Source: CBDVBE01 sp964543525
GTDB lineage: Bacteria > Fibrobacterota > Chitinivibrionia > Chitinivibrionales > JANQEN01
Direction: 5' to 3'
Assembly: GCA_964543525.1 (NCBI GenBank)
Contig: CAZIYW010000034.1
Span: 1-43,339 of the forward strand
DNA length: 43,339 bases
The translations under genes were made by a program, and so were the position numbers. How positions within the stretch are numbered: the first letter of the stretch is position 1; every line of letters begins with the position of its first letter. The notes below the pieces were generated by a model that was not told the origin of the DNA, did not search any database, and was given only the letters and a program-made list of their open reading frames with translations. This document shows, in pieces, positions 34,588 through 43,245 of this stretch.

Positions 34588-35838
34588 CTACTGCTTAATC
34601 TGCACCTTTCCATTAATAACCTGTCCGCCTACATTAAGGCTGTAAGCATATATCCCTGCGTGAACACGGTTGCCACTGGAATCCATCCCGTTCCAAACCA
34701 TTCTTTTCTGCGCAAAGCCTTTTGATGACCAGATTTTCTTACCATGCAAAGAATATATGGAGAGATCAACCTGTTTTCCTTCAAGGTTCGGGTATGAGAA
34801 GGTAACCTGCGAACCGGCTGGAGTTACAGAAACCTGTACATACTCTTTTAATTGCTGCTCCGATTTTCCCTGAACAGGAGTCGGGTCATCAAAGGGATAT
34901 TCAATCTCAACCAGATCGATAGTATCATCGGTATTATTACCCAGATTATAGGGCGATTTTGCTGCAAGCTCGAATGCCTTATACCCCCATTCAGACCATT
35001 GTGTCTTTAATCCATTGTCCAGAAGTATACCGGTACCGATATAATCGTTTGCCACAGGGTCTTGTGTCGCTAAAATGCAGAAAGCATTAAAATCAGGACT
35101 CCCGCCGGGGCCATACTCTGCCCTGCCGCAAATAGCATCCAGAACAACCAGAACCAGTTTATCCTTGAAGGTCGGCTGGCTATTCAATATCGACATCCAG
35201 GGATACTGCTCATCATTGCCGTAATCATGTAAATATTCTAATGTGCCGCTCACACAGCCCATCATGTTTTTCAAAGCCATAGTCACCCCGTGACCCGGCC
35301 TGTTATGTGCCCAGCATATCGGGGCATTAATAATCCAGTCGGCATTCACCCAATTGTCCTTTATGGTATACGTTCTGCCGGCAATTTCAAATGACGGATT
35401 AGTGGGACCTGCAGAATCTCTGGAAGTTACTATTCTAACATTACTCGCAGGAAAAGAACCATACAGCATTGAAGTCAAACCTTTTTTAAGTGCGTCCAAT
35501 ACCTTGGCATAGGAAGGGCTTCTGCTCCCATTTCCATTTTTCTTGACTGCTATTATTGTCTTATCTGTTACCGGTTCCGGAAACAGTGCTTCATAGGCCT
35601 TCCCCTTGTCTGCTATTCCGGTAAGATGCATGATTGCATAGTCAACCATATCCTGAATGCGGGATGCAACTGCGGTAGATCCGCTCATTGAACCTTCGTC
35701 ATACGCTTTTACGACCCGTGATTTTTCCTGACGGTTATTTTGGGCAGATAAAGAAGAAACCGGTGAGACAGTCACTCCTGCCGCTGCTGCAGCAGAAGCT
35801 GTTTTTAGAAAATCACGACGTGAAATATCTGGTGACAC
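34588..35838 (-). CDS. Tat-exported DUF362 protein with FlgD-Ig-like C-terminus
   Basis: The start is GTG 35838 behind GGGGGAG. The 416-residue product has the Tat motif SRRDFLKTASAAAAAG and no lipobox. The DUF362 domain shows IIAVKKNGNGSRSPSYAKVL, IINAPICWAHNRPGHGVTMA with LKNMMG, LDAICGRAEYGPGGSPDF and ATQDPVANDYIG. The last ~75 residues are a FlgD-Ig-like fold (VDLSIYSLHGKKIW, VWNGMDSSGNRVHAGIYAY), the kind of domain that ends many secreted proteins in the FCB group. It faces the DUF6599-like gene at 36130 divergently. Confidence 0.8.
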   Translation of the reverse strand: MSPDISRRDFLKTASAAAAAGVTVSPVSSLSAQNNRQEKSRVVKAYDEGSMSGSTAVASRIQDMVDYAIMHLTGIADKGKAYEALFPEPVTDKTIIAVKKNGNGSRSPSYAKVLDALKKGLTSMLYGSFPASNVRIVTSRDSAGPTNPSFEIAGRTYTIKDNWVNADWIINAPICWAHNRPGHGVTMALKNMMGCVSGTLEYLHDYGNDEQYPWMSILNSQPTFKDKLVLVVLDAICGRAEYGPGGSPDFNAFCILATQDPVANDYIGTGILLDNGLKTQWSEWGYKAFELAAKSPYNLGNNTDDTIDLVEIEYPFDDPTPVQGKSEQQLKEYVQVSVTPAGSQVTFSYPNLEGKQVDLSIYSLHGKKIWSSKGFAQKRMVWNGMDSSGNRVHAGIYAYSLNVGGQVINGKVQIKQ

Positions 35839-36129
35839 TATTCTCCCCCTTCCATAATATATCTAAAATTAACGGTATATAATTCCGTATTAATAATTCA
35901 AATGTTTATAATTGGGTTAAATGTAAAAATGAGGATAAAGAAAAATCTCCAATTTTTTATAAATAAGAAATTATTTTTTAATAAAAAAGATGTCATCAGT
36001 TCTTTATCTATAAATTTACTCAAGATTAGCGGTCAAAACTTAAAAAAACTGGCATTTTTCTTTTTTTTCATTAACTTAATAGTTATAACGTGCGTATTTA
36101 ACTGCAAGATACAGAAAGAGGAGAGAACC
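35839..36129. other. AT-rich divergent intergenic region
   Basis: This 291-bp, very AT-rich stretch lies between two divergent exported-protein genes. A plus-strand reading frame runs through most of it, but the ribosome-binding site and signal peptide at 36130 show that translation starts there. It probably holds both promoters; no convincing box pair was picked. Confidence 0.4.
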
Positions 36130-36984
36130 ATGGGATTAGTAACGAAAACACCATTTTTGTTTCCAATTTTATTCCTGATAAATGTAACAGTAGTGGGCCA
36201 AACGCCGGAAGAGCTTCTTCCTGATGAAGGTGAAATAACCGGATGGACTTTTGATCTGGATTCAAACTGCAATGAAGGTATCGCAGAAGATGATTCAAGC
36301 CTTTTTGATGCTATCGATGGTGGTGCCGAGGTATATATTGAAAGGGGATTTGTTGCCGGAGCTTATGACGGATATACAGATGGTTCTAATAATATTTGTG
36401 TTGAAATTTATGATCAGGGAACTCCGCAAAATGCATATCTGGTATATCATTTTTATGACACTTCTGCACATGACTCCACATTCTTTCCTTTTTTACTAAT
36501 CCCGGATTTAGGTGACAGCGCACGATTAGATACAACATATGTTTTCGATTATGTCCTGGAAATGCTGCTGGGAAAATTCTTTATGCGTTTCATCGGTCCA
36601 CGTGATGAACAGATTAAAGAAACAATAATCGACTTTGCTAAAAATATCGAGAATCAAGTGCCAATTATCACAGGACCGTATATTTCACCTCAAACGGGAG
36701 GCTTGGGAGAAATAAATGTATACCCAAGTAACGGAATTTATATGTTCAAAATAATGCTGAATCCGAACTACTTTGAAAAATCCCAAAACCCAAAACTGGC
36801 TATATACAATTCAAAAGGGCGGCTTATTCTGACATTACTACTCCATTCTTTCGGTTCCCAACACTATATATCCATGTGGGATGGGAAAAATAGAAAAGGT
36901 GCTCTCATTGCCAAAGGAATATATACAGCCATAATTAATTGTAATGGAATTGTTTTACAAAAGACTTTTGTTGTTGGATATTGA
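36130..36984 (+). CDS. Exported DUF6599-like protein with FlgD-Ig-like C-terminus
   Basis: ATG 36130 is selected because AGGAGAGAACC precedes it and the product then opens with a signal peptide (TPFLFPILFLINVTVVGQ). The 284-residue protein carries LFDAIDGGAEVYIERGFVAG and NICVEIYDQGTPQNAYLVYH, clearly homologous to the domain at 33906. It is followed by an FlgD-Ig-like C-terminus (KLAIYNSKGRLIL, MWDGKNRKGALIAKGIYTA). The gene is divergent from the DUF362 gene at 34588 and convergent with the one at 37060, with a bidirectional terminator after it. Confidence 0.7.
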   Translation: MGLVTKTPFLFPILFLINVTVVGQTPEELLPDEGEITGWTFDLDSNCNEGIAEDDSSLFDAIDGGAEVYIERGFVAGAYDGYTDGSNNICVEIYDQGTPQNAYLVYHFYDTSAHDSTFFPFLLIPDLGDSARLDTTYVFDYVLEMLLGKFFMRFIGPRDEQIKETIIDFAKNIENQVPIITGPYISPQTGGLGEINVYPSNGIYMFKIMLNPNYFEKSQNPKLAIYNSKGRLILTLLLHSFGSQHYISMWDGKNRKGALIAKGIYTAIINCNGIVLQKTFVVGY

Positions 36985-37004
36985 AACAATATAAACAGAC
37001 ATTT

Positions 37005-37036
37005 AAAAAAGGCGCTTTGTTGTAAGCGCCTTTTTT
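37005..37036. terminator. Bidirectional rho-independent terminator
   Basis: The arms AAAAAAGGCGCTT and AAGCGCCTTTTTT form a perfect 13-bp stem around the loop TGTTGT. A-run and T-run on either side make it work in both directions, for the convergent genes ending at 36984 (+) and 37060 (-). Confidence 0.92.
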
Positions 37037-37059
37037 ATATCCATCATCGATTATTTAAT

Positions 37060-38433
37060 CTACAGAATAGACAAGGACTTAACAAAATTAACATTTTCAA
37101 TCTGTGCTTTAATTACATACCTTCCTGCAGCAACACGTCCTCCGGTAGTATCAGTCCCATTCCATACTGCACGGGAACGAATACCAAGGAGCTTATGAGA
37201 CAATTTACGAACGATTCTTCCCTTGGCGCTGACAATGGTAATTTCTGCATTTTTACCGACAAGAGACTCCGGTACAACGAAATCAAGAAATACACTCTTT
37301 TTTAGAGGACCTCTGAAAACAAGCAGTTGTCCATTAGTCATTGATTTAGCATCAATTTTATCGTGAGTTGCTGTAGGATGAGGATTTATCGTAATTTCTT
37401 CGTTAACTATTTCGCCATATCGCATGTCATTTTCCTGGATAATCCCGATATTATAATCCCCTCCCATACCTGCAGAATATTTCAAAAAGGAGGGCATTGC
37501 AGAAGCGGTATACTGTCCGCCATGCGCTATTCTCATCATCTTAATTGCCTGAAACTCGGCGGTTACAGGATCGGTAGAGATAATAATAGAATTGGGCCGG
37601 GGATCACTTGATGATGGATTGATGGTTTTTACCCAGTCTGTGTAATAATTACTGGATTTCCAGGAAGTACTGGGCCCCGAACCTTCCCTGCCCCCATGAA
37701 TAGCCGAAACAACAGTGAGTACCGTTTTTTCATATACAACCCCTTTGCAATTATAATCAGCTAAATAACTGTGAGCTGAACTATGCTGGGGCTGGAATGT
37801 TCCATAGTGACTTTTAAATCCTATGGTAAAACCTGAGGTCGTGTGACCTCTTATATTCGGCGCATTTATTAAAAAATCACATTTATTTATCTCCTGAGTG
37901 CTGTATCTACTGAAAGAAACCATTTTACAGTCAGGAAATAACGTTTCGGTAAATCCATATGAACTGAATGAAAAGTTATATCCATCCCAGATGGTGATGT
38001 TGGAAGCAGAGTAATTAGTACCATTAAACTTCATCTGCTTCAGACCTTCAACAATTCCTTTAACGACCAGGGGATTGGTCGGCATAGAGCCACAAAAAGA
38101 GGAATTGACTTTAATTGCAATTTTTGATGAAGCTGTAAGAGAATCGGGCAGGGTAGCTTTCCAGGCTTCACCAACATCACTCTTATTAGCCAGTAATTTA
38201 ATGGAATCTTCCATCATCTTCACAATAATGTCAACATCGGAACTTGAACCACTTTTTGGTGTAGCCTGCTGTTCACTATTATAATTAAGTACCACCAGCC
38301 CGGGCCATCTGTTACCCGGGCCTGGATCTAATGGCATTTTTTCCTTACTGAATACTGCTGCTGGATTTGCCAATGATGCTGCAGCTGTTGCACCGGCACT
38401 TTTTTTAAGGAACTCCCTCCGAGATAATGACAT
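37060..38433 (-). CDS. Tat-exported DUF362 protein with FlgD-Ig-like C-terminus
   Basis: ATG 38433 is chosen because AAGGAGG lies five bases upstream; a frame beginning at 38451 would translate through this site. The 457-residue product has the Tat motif SRREFLKKSAGATAAAS. DUF362 elements are IAIKVNSSFCGSMPTNPLVV, FLINAPNIRGHTTSGFTIGF, VVSAIHGGREGSGPSTS and IISTDPVTAEFQAIKMM. The C-terminal ~65 residues are FlgD-Ig-like (AEITIVSAKGRIVRKL, AVWNGTDTTGGRVAAGRYVI). It is divergent from its paralogue at 38769. Confidence 0.8.
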   Translation of the reverse strand: MSLSRREFLKKSAGATAAASLANPAAVFSKEKMPLDPGPGNRWPGLVVLNYNSEQQATPKSGSSSDVDIIVKMMEDSIKLLANKSDVGEAWKATLPDSLTASSKIAIKVNSSFCGSMPTNPLVVKGIVEGLKQMKFNGTNYSASNITIWDGYNFSFSSYGFTETLFPDCKMVSFSRYSTQEINKCDFLINAPNIRGHTTSGFTIGFKSHYGTFQPQHSSAHSYLADYNCKGVVYEKTVLTVVSAIHGGREGSGPSTSWKSSNYYTDWVKTINPSSSDPRPNSIIISTDPVTAEFQAIKMMRIAHGGQYTASAMPSFLKYSAGMGGDYNIGIIQENDMRYGEIVNEEITINPHPTATHDKIDAKSMTNGQLLVFRGPLKKSVFLDFVVPESLVGKNAEITIVSAKGRIVRKLSHKLLGIRSRAVWNGTDTTGGRVAAGRYVIKAQIENVNFVKSLSIL

Positions 38434-38768
38434 TTCTTCCTCCTTTTCCATATATTATTACGTTTTATAGTAATAAATCTATGCTATCTATATAGAAATA
38501 TACACAATTCTAGGTTAAAATTCCTTTAAAACATGCATATTCACTATAAGTTCTGCCGGTCGCTTTAATCAAATGAATAATGCTTTAAGAGGGAAAATTA
38601 TTATATTTTCCAACGGATTTACACCCTTTTTTAAGTATTTAACGAATCTAATCTATATAAAAGCCCAATTTCCTTATTATTGTTAAAAATGAAATGTATT
38701 ATTGCATGATTTAGACTAAATTTATATATAAAGGTAACAATAAACAGTTTTTATAGGAGAAAAAAAAC
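38434..38768. other. AT-rich divergent intergenic region
   Basis: This region separates two divergent DUF362 genes and contains no gene. The plus-strand promoter at 38702-38730 is annotated separately. The minus-strand promoter was not resolved, although TATATAG-like sequence is present near 38490. Confidence 0.4.
38702..38730 (+). promoter_or_regulatory. Candidate sigma70 promoter of the 38769 DUF362 gene
   Basis: TTGCAT (38702-38707), a 17-nt spacer, and TATATA (38725-38730) are correctly spaced. They lie about 40 bp before the ATG, which has its own AGGAG ribosome-binding site. Confidence 0.5.
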
Positions 38769-40184
38769 ATGGGAGAAAAAACAAGTACCAGTAGACGTAA
38801 CTTTTTAAAAACAACGACTGTTAGCGCCGCCAGTATAATGGTAAGCGGTATTGTTAAAAACTCAAAGGCAAGCAAATCAGCATGGTTTCCCGGCAGGCAG
38901 ATTAACCCAAACATTGATAATCTGAGAGTTGTCTGCTGTCATGACGAGGAGATGGTAACCAGTACTATGGGCTCTTCATTCTCCAGCCAGAATTCCGCAC
39001 TGGATACTGATCGAATACATTATGATATGGATCTTATGGCAAAATTTTTAGCCGAAAAAAAAGACCCGGCAGAAGCATGGGCAACTATTTTTCAACAACC
39101 CTCAGGTAAACAATGGAGCCAAGTAAAAGTCGCATTTAAAGTAAATTGCTTATATACACCTATAATGCCACACATTGCAATTATTGACAAAATATGCCAG
39201 GTATTAAACTCCTTTGGTGTTCCCTATTCTAATATGATAATTTATGATGGAGACAGCAATGCAGCCGGGTCGAGTAAATATACACCTTATACCAATGGAA
39301 ACGGTCTGCCGTCCGGGGTAATTGTAAGCTCCCGTGACACTTCTTTAGGCGGTACAACCACTATTACTGTGGGTGGGTCATCATATACGTGTGTAAAACA
39401 TATTGCAGACGGAACCATCGATATCCTTATTAATTGTGGCGTTAATAAGGGGCATGGCAGCACGTATGGCTCCTGCACCTTATGTATGAAAAACCATATT
39501 GGAACAATAAAATACAGATGTCCTTCATCAGTTACTGATTTAACGAATATCAACAGCCATGATGCAATAATCGGCGGCACTCCACCTAGGCAGCAGCTCT
39601 GTATAATGGACTCTATCCTTGCAGCCAGAAACGGCCCGTCATCTTCTCCGACAAATCCACCTCCTAATAGAATTGCCATGGGAACCTTTGCACCTGCAGT
39701 TGACTTTCTAACCGTGAGAAAAATACGCGAAGAATTAAATAACTGGAGTCACCCGGATAGTACGATAGATAAATTTCTCTCCAATTATGGTTATACAGAA
39801 CAGGAAATTCAGGATTTGGTAGATTTATCCCCGGAAGAAAATGACGGCAAAGGCTGGCTGGAATTCGATCCCAGTCAAACCGGAACAATGCATAATCATT
39901 TGAAATCATCCAATATGCAGGCATTATCATTTTCCGTTACAGGAGCAGCATTTAAACCTGTTAAGAAAAGAATTACACTTTCCGGAAGAACCATTAAATA
40001 TGCTTCAATATTTGATATGAAGGGCAGGCAAATAAGTACTCTTTCTCTTCCTGCAACTGGAAGAAAAACTATTACTTGGGATGGACGTAATAAGCAGGGA
40101 AAGCTTGTACGGTCCGGCAAATATATTCTGACTATTCGAGGTAGTAACTCTGAAAAAGCGGTGCCTTTTACGCTTCAGAAATAA
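38769..40184 (+). CDS. Tat-exported DUF362 protein with FlgD-Ig-like C-terminus, diverged
   Basis: The 471-residue product has the Tat motif TSRRNFLKTTTVSAAS and a strong AGGAG site. DUF362 elements are VKVAFKVNCLYTPIMPH, DILINCGVNKGHGSTYGSCT with MKNHIGT, and MDSILAARNGPSSSP. The DPVA motif of the other three is replaced by FAPAVDFLTV, so a conserved Asp is lost. Extra cysteines occur at VNC, INC, SCTLC and CPS. The C-terminal ~65 residues are FlgD-Ig-like (YASIFDMKGRQISTL, TWDGRNKQGKLVRSGKYIL). Confidence 0.8.
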   Translation: MGEKTSTSRRNFLKTTTVSAASIMVSGIVKNSKASKSAWFPGRQINPNIDNLRVVCCHDEEMVTSTMGSSFSSQNSALDTDRIHYDMDLMAKFLAEKKDPAEAWATIFQQPSGKQWSQVKVAFKVNCLYTPIMPHIAIIDKICQVLNSFGVPYSNMIIYDGDSNAAGSSKYTPYTNGNGLPSGVIVSSRDTSLGGTTTITVGGSSYTCVKHIADGTIDILINCGVNKGHGSTYGSCTLCMKNHIGTIKYRCPSSVTDLTNINSHDAIIGGTPPRQQLCIMDSILAARNGPSSSPTNPPPNRIAMGTFAPAVDFLTVRKIREELNNWSHPDSTIDKFLSNYGYTEQEIQDLVDLSPEENDGKGWLEFDPSQTGTMHNHLKSSNMQALSFSVTGAAFKPVKKRITLSGRTIKYASIFDMKGRQISTLSLPATGRKTITWDGRNKQGKLVRSGKYILTIRGSNSEKAVPFTLQK

Positions 40185-40431
40185 ATTGATATTAAATAGA
40201 TTTTTCAATAATTTCTGTCTGTGATGAAGATGACAACGTGAATGTTTCAGGCGACAGGTGTATTCTGCAGTTTTTACTTAACAAAAATTGCAGATTATTA
40301 AATAAACAATGTTTACACTCATCCGGTACGGTGATGCGGGAAAAGGTGTTTATTTCCTATATCCAGAAATATTTATTATTATTATTATTACGTTAAAAAT
40401 ACAAATATGGTAGCAATCATCACTATCCCTG
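40185..40431. other. Convergent intergenic region with hairpin and TTA microsatellite
   Basis: A 12-bp stem with one G:T pair (40264-40294) around a 7-nt loop lies after the DUF362 gene but is not followed by a T-run. At 40373-40390 there are six perfect TTA units. No gene is seen. Confidence 0.45.
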
Positions 40432-41706
40432 TTAAAAGTCTGCCTTATCCTGTTCCGGCAACCATTTCCACAATGGTATAAATCTTATTGTTTTGGTTAT
40501 TCCCGCCCATTCGATCTGCTCGGATCCCTCTTCGTTTTCAGTAACTATGAACAAGTTATTACATTGCAGCTCCTTTGATGCCTTTAGTAACGCACGGGTC
40601 TCACGATTCCTGGTTTTAGGATTTTCCAGGTTCCAACACACCTGAATCAGTTGATGTACTGCAAGGTTTTTTACAACGACAAAATCCACCTCTTCATGTT
40701 TTTGATTTTTCCAGAAAAATAACCTGATAGTACTTTCCAGTTCTTTTTTATACAGGCATATTGCCACTGCATTTTCAGCAAGACGGCCCATACCCGGACT
40801 TAACGAAAAACCGATCGCAGTAATTAAACCGTTATCTATACAATATATTTTTTTATTGGCTGCAGTCTGCTCCCTGACTTTAAAGGAAAACCTGGATACA
40901 GAAAAAACAAGAAAAGCCTCTTCAAGCATCGATACATACTTTCTTGCGGTACGATCACTTTTGCATGCAATAACTCGTAAAAGCGTTCTGTATGAATACT
41001 CGGTACCTGTGTTGGAAATAAGGTAACGAGCTAAATCTTCAATAATCCTTGATGCTGAAATTCTTCTTTTTTTAACAATATCCTTATAGATCGTTGCCTG
41101 GAACAGAGTGGTCAAATAATCTTTTCTGTTAACGTTCGTCATTAAAGGCTCAGGGTATCCACCCTCTGTAAGATATCTATCACAGATACTTTTATAATGG
41201 GATTCTTTAATATTTTCAGAAGATTTCAATGCTTCAAGGTATTCTGTAAAAGAGAAGGTAAATAAAACGACCTGAATATGCCTCCCCGTTAAATGGGTCG
41301 CCAACTCAGAACTGAGCAGATGGGCATTACTTCCGGTAACAATGAGACACACTCCCTCCCGCTGAAGACGATTCAAAAACAGCTCCCATCGGTCTAAATT
41401 CTGAATTTCATCAAAAAGAATTGTTTTGGTGGTGCCATACACGTTATTCATTTCCGCCAATAATATATCATATTCATGAATGTCAACTGCAATTTCATCA
41501 TCGAAATTTAAAAAGGCAAATCGTCCGTCTCCAGTTGAATTAACCAGGTGCAAACTAAGAAAAGATTTTCCGCATCTGCGGGGGCCGAAAACGATATTTA
41601 TTAGCCGGTTATCAAATGAGATCGACTTTATTCGCCTGGGAATATATGTCTGTCTGAGTTTTTCCTCAATTTCCATCTTTTGCCTAATCAATACATCTCT
41701 TATCAT
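40432..41706 (-). CDS. AAA ATPase with DUF4143 C-terminal domain (first of two)
   Basis: This 424-residue protein has an AAA_14-type ATPase core: Walker A GPRRCGKS (41-48), Walker B TILFDEIQNLDRWE, and the sensor-like LIVTGSNAHLLSSELATHLTGR. It is followed by a helical, winged-helix-like part and the DUF4143 domain, whose restriction-nuclease-like fold is marked by HEEVDFVVVKN. The second half of the nuclease motif (usually E-x-K) reads LIQVCW here, so nuclease activity is doubtful. The biological role of this large family is unsettled; mobile or defence functions are often suggested. Its promoter lies inside a 30-bp inverted repeat. Confidence 0.85.
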   Translation of the reverse strand: MIRDVLIRQKMEIEEKLRQTYIPRRIKSISFDNRLINIVFGPRRCGKSFLSLHLVNSTGDGRFAFLNFDDEIAVDIHEYDILLAEMNNVYGTTKTILFDEIQNLDRWELFLNRLQREGVCLIVTGSNAHLLSSELATHLTGRHIQVVLFTFSFTEYLEALKSSENIKESHYKSICDRYLTEGGYPEPLMTNVNRKDYLTTLFQATIYKDIVKKRRISASRIIEDLARYLISNTGTEYSYRTLLRVIACKSDRTARKYVSMLEEAFLVFSVSRFSFKVREQTAANKKIYCIDNGLITAIGFSLSPGMGRLAENAVAICLYKKELESTIRLFFWKNQKHEEVDFVVVKNLAVHQLIQVCWNLENPKTRNRETRALLKASKELQCNNLFIVTENEEGSEQIEWAGITKTIRFIPLWKWLPEQDKADF

Positions 41707-41750
41707 TTTTAACTCATTTTTTTATAAAATTGCGCATTAATTACATGTCA

Positions 41751-41788
41751 AATACGCAAAATATACTATTTTTGCGTATTTTTTACAA
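41751..41788 (-). promoter_or_regulatory. Promoter inside an inverted repeat, upstream of the first ATPase
   Basis: AATACGCAAAA (41751-41761) and TTTTGCGTATT (41770-41780) form a perfect 11-bp inverted repeat around 8 bases. On the minus strand a TTGTAA -35 (41788-41783) and TATATT -10 (41765-41760) are 17 bp apart. One arm fills the spacer and the other overlaps and follows the -10 box, the layout of an autoregulatory operator. A further partial half-site, TGCGCATT, lies at 41731-41738. Confidence 0.65.
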
Positions 41789-41855
41789 CAAATTTATGCA
41801 ATTTTATAAATAATGGAATTACACGATGAATGATAACTTTAACATTATGCGCATT

Positions 41856-43055
41856 TTATTGAGTTAATGTACCAAATAAAGTAAAAGGATTCATCAAGAA
41901 AAAATCCTTCAACGGCATACCTTCTCCTCCGACAAGCAGCTTATGTACTTTACCGAATTTTTTTTCGAATGCTCCGATCCCCGGCAAAAAAGAGCGGCGT
42001 GCACCACTCTTTATCTCAACACACAGGATGGCATCATTCACTGATAAAACAAAATCAACTTCATAGTTACCCTCACGCCAATATGTCACTTCCACCGGTT
42101 CAGATTGCAGATGGTTACAGAGATGGGCACCGGCTGCAGATTCAACAAGCCGTCCCCATATATCGGGTCTTCTGTCCTTAATTTCCCCTGTTACTATTGA
42201 TTGAACGGTAACCAAGGCTGTATTAAGCGCTATAAATTTTGGTGATGAACCCCGCTTCCTTATTGGTGAAGGAGAATACTTCTGCATTCCCTTTAAAAGA
42301 CCGGCATGTTCCAATAAATGTAAATAATGTGCAAGCGTTGTAGTATTACCAACATTCTGGAGCTGCCCGAGCAACTTCTGGTACGACACAATCTGTCCTG
42401 AATAAGTGCATCCGAGTGTAAACAAGTTCCGCAACAACGCCGGTTTATGAATTCTCTGCATCTGCAAAATATCTTTTGAAATAGTAGGCTCAATCAACGA
42501 ATCAACAACATAGTGACGCCATCTCTCCGGCTCAGATACAAGTGATGCGGCTCCTGGATATCCACCAAATTGTATAAATGTATCAATGTCCCACCCGAAA
42601 GCAGTATGCATCTCTTCAAATGTCCAATGAGTGCTTCGTACTATCTCAAACCTGCCCTGTAAGCTCTCAGTCAAACCCTTTTGAATGAGCAGCGTCGAAG
42701 AACCCAGTAGAACAAGCTTTATCTTACGATCGTGTTTGGTATCATCATCCCATAGCATTTTCACCGTCTCTGACCAGTTGGTAACTTTCTGGACCTCATC
42801 CAGAACCAAAATAAAATTATCGCAATCAGCACTTTTCCTCCTGGCCCGTTCCCAAACCTGCTCAAGCCATATTCTGTCATGAATCTCCGGATCGTCACAG
42901 GTCGCGTATAAATGGGGAGTCTCCAGCTTATCCAACACAATAGTAACCATTGTAGTTTTTCCGGTTTGACGGGGGCCTGTGATAATTTGAATAAATTTCC
43001 TCGGTTCATTCAATCGTTTGATTAATTCAAAAGAATTTTTCCTTGTATATAGCAT
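41856..43055 (-). CDS. AAA ATPase with DUF4143 C-terminal domain (second of two)
   Basis: This 399-residue protein has Walker A GPRQTGKT (27-34), Walker B FILVLDEVQKVTNW, and LVLLGSSTLLIQKGLTESLQGRFE. A helical middle part leads to a DUF4143 domain with an intact nuclease-like motif: YWREGNYEVDFVL followed by CVEIKSG (E-x-D…E-x-K). It is a paralogue of the ATPase at 40432 but quite different in sequence, so this is not a recent duplication. Its promoter has the same architecture but a different repeat sequence. Ribosome-binding site is weak (AGGTG 12 nt away). Confidence 0.85.
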   Translation of the reverse strand: MLYTRKNSFELIKRLNEPRKFIQIITGPRQTGKTTMVTIVLDKLETPHLYATCDDPEIHDRIWLEQVWERARRKSADCDNFILVLDEVQKVTNWSETVKMLWDDDTKHDRKIKLVLLGSSTLLIQKGLTESLQGRFEIVRSTHWTFEEMHTAFGWDIDTFIQFGGYPGAASLVSEPERWRHYVVDSLIEPTISKDILQMQRIHKPALLRNLFTLGCTYSGQIVSYQKLLGQLQNVGNTTTLAHYLHLLEHAGLLKGMQKYSPSPIRKRGSSPKFIALNTALVTVQSIVTGEIKDRRPDIWGRLVESAAGAHLCNHLQSEPVEVTYWREGNYEVDFVLSVNDAILCVEIKSGARRSFLPGIGAFEKKFGKVHKLLVGGEGMPLKDFFLMNPFTLFGTLTQ

Positions 43056-43103
43056 AAATCTGCAACACCTTTAAATTCATTACGTTATAAAGATATATTT
43101 AAA

Positions 43104-43164
43104 TTACTCAATATATTGAGTAATTTTACTCAATAATTATACTATTTGTAACTCAATAAAGCAA
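43104..43164 (-). promoter_or_regulatory. Promoter with multiple operator half-sites, upstream of the second ATPase
   Basis: On the minus strand TTGCTT (-35, 43164-43159) and TATAAT (-10, 43141-43136) are 17 bp apart. The half-site TATTGAGT occurs in the spacer (43149-43159 region), again just after the -10 box (43126-43136), and twice in a perfect 20-bp palindrome TTACTCAATATATTGAGTAA (43104-43123). The core AAATAGTATA around the -10 box is shared with the first ATPase promoter. Confidence 0.7.
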
Positions 43165-43245
43165 CACTTTTATTTGAAGGCTTTTTACTTTTTATCAGAG
43201 GCAGACCATTAAACATTTATATAAAAACCGCATGCTGACACCGGT

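Noticed and set aside
35902..36129. Upstream extension of the DUF6599-like gene as a longer protein
   Set aside because: The extension is low-complexity, Lys/Phe/Asn-rich and without a ribosome-binding site, whereas ATG 36130 has both a good site and a signal peptide.
40373..40390. Six TTA units considered as a phase-variation tract
   Set aside because: It lies between convergent genes, not in a coding region or promoter spacer, and is short.
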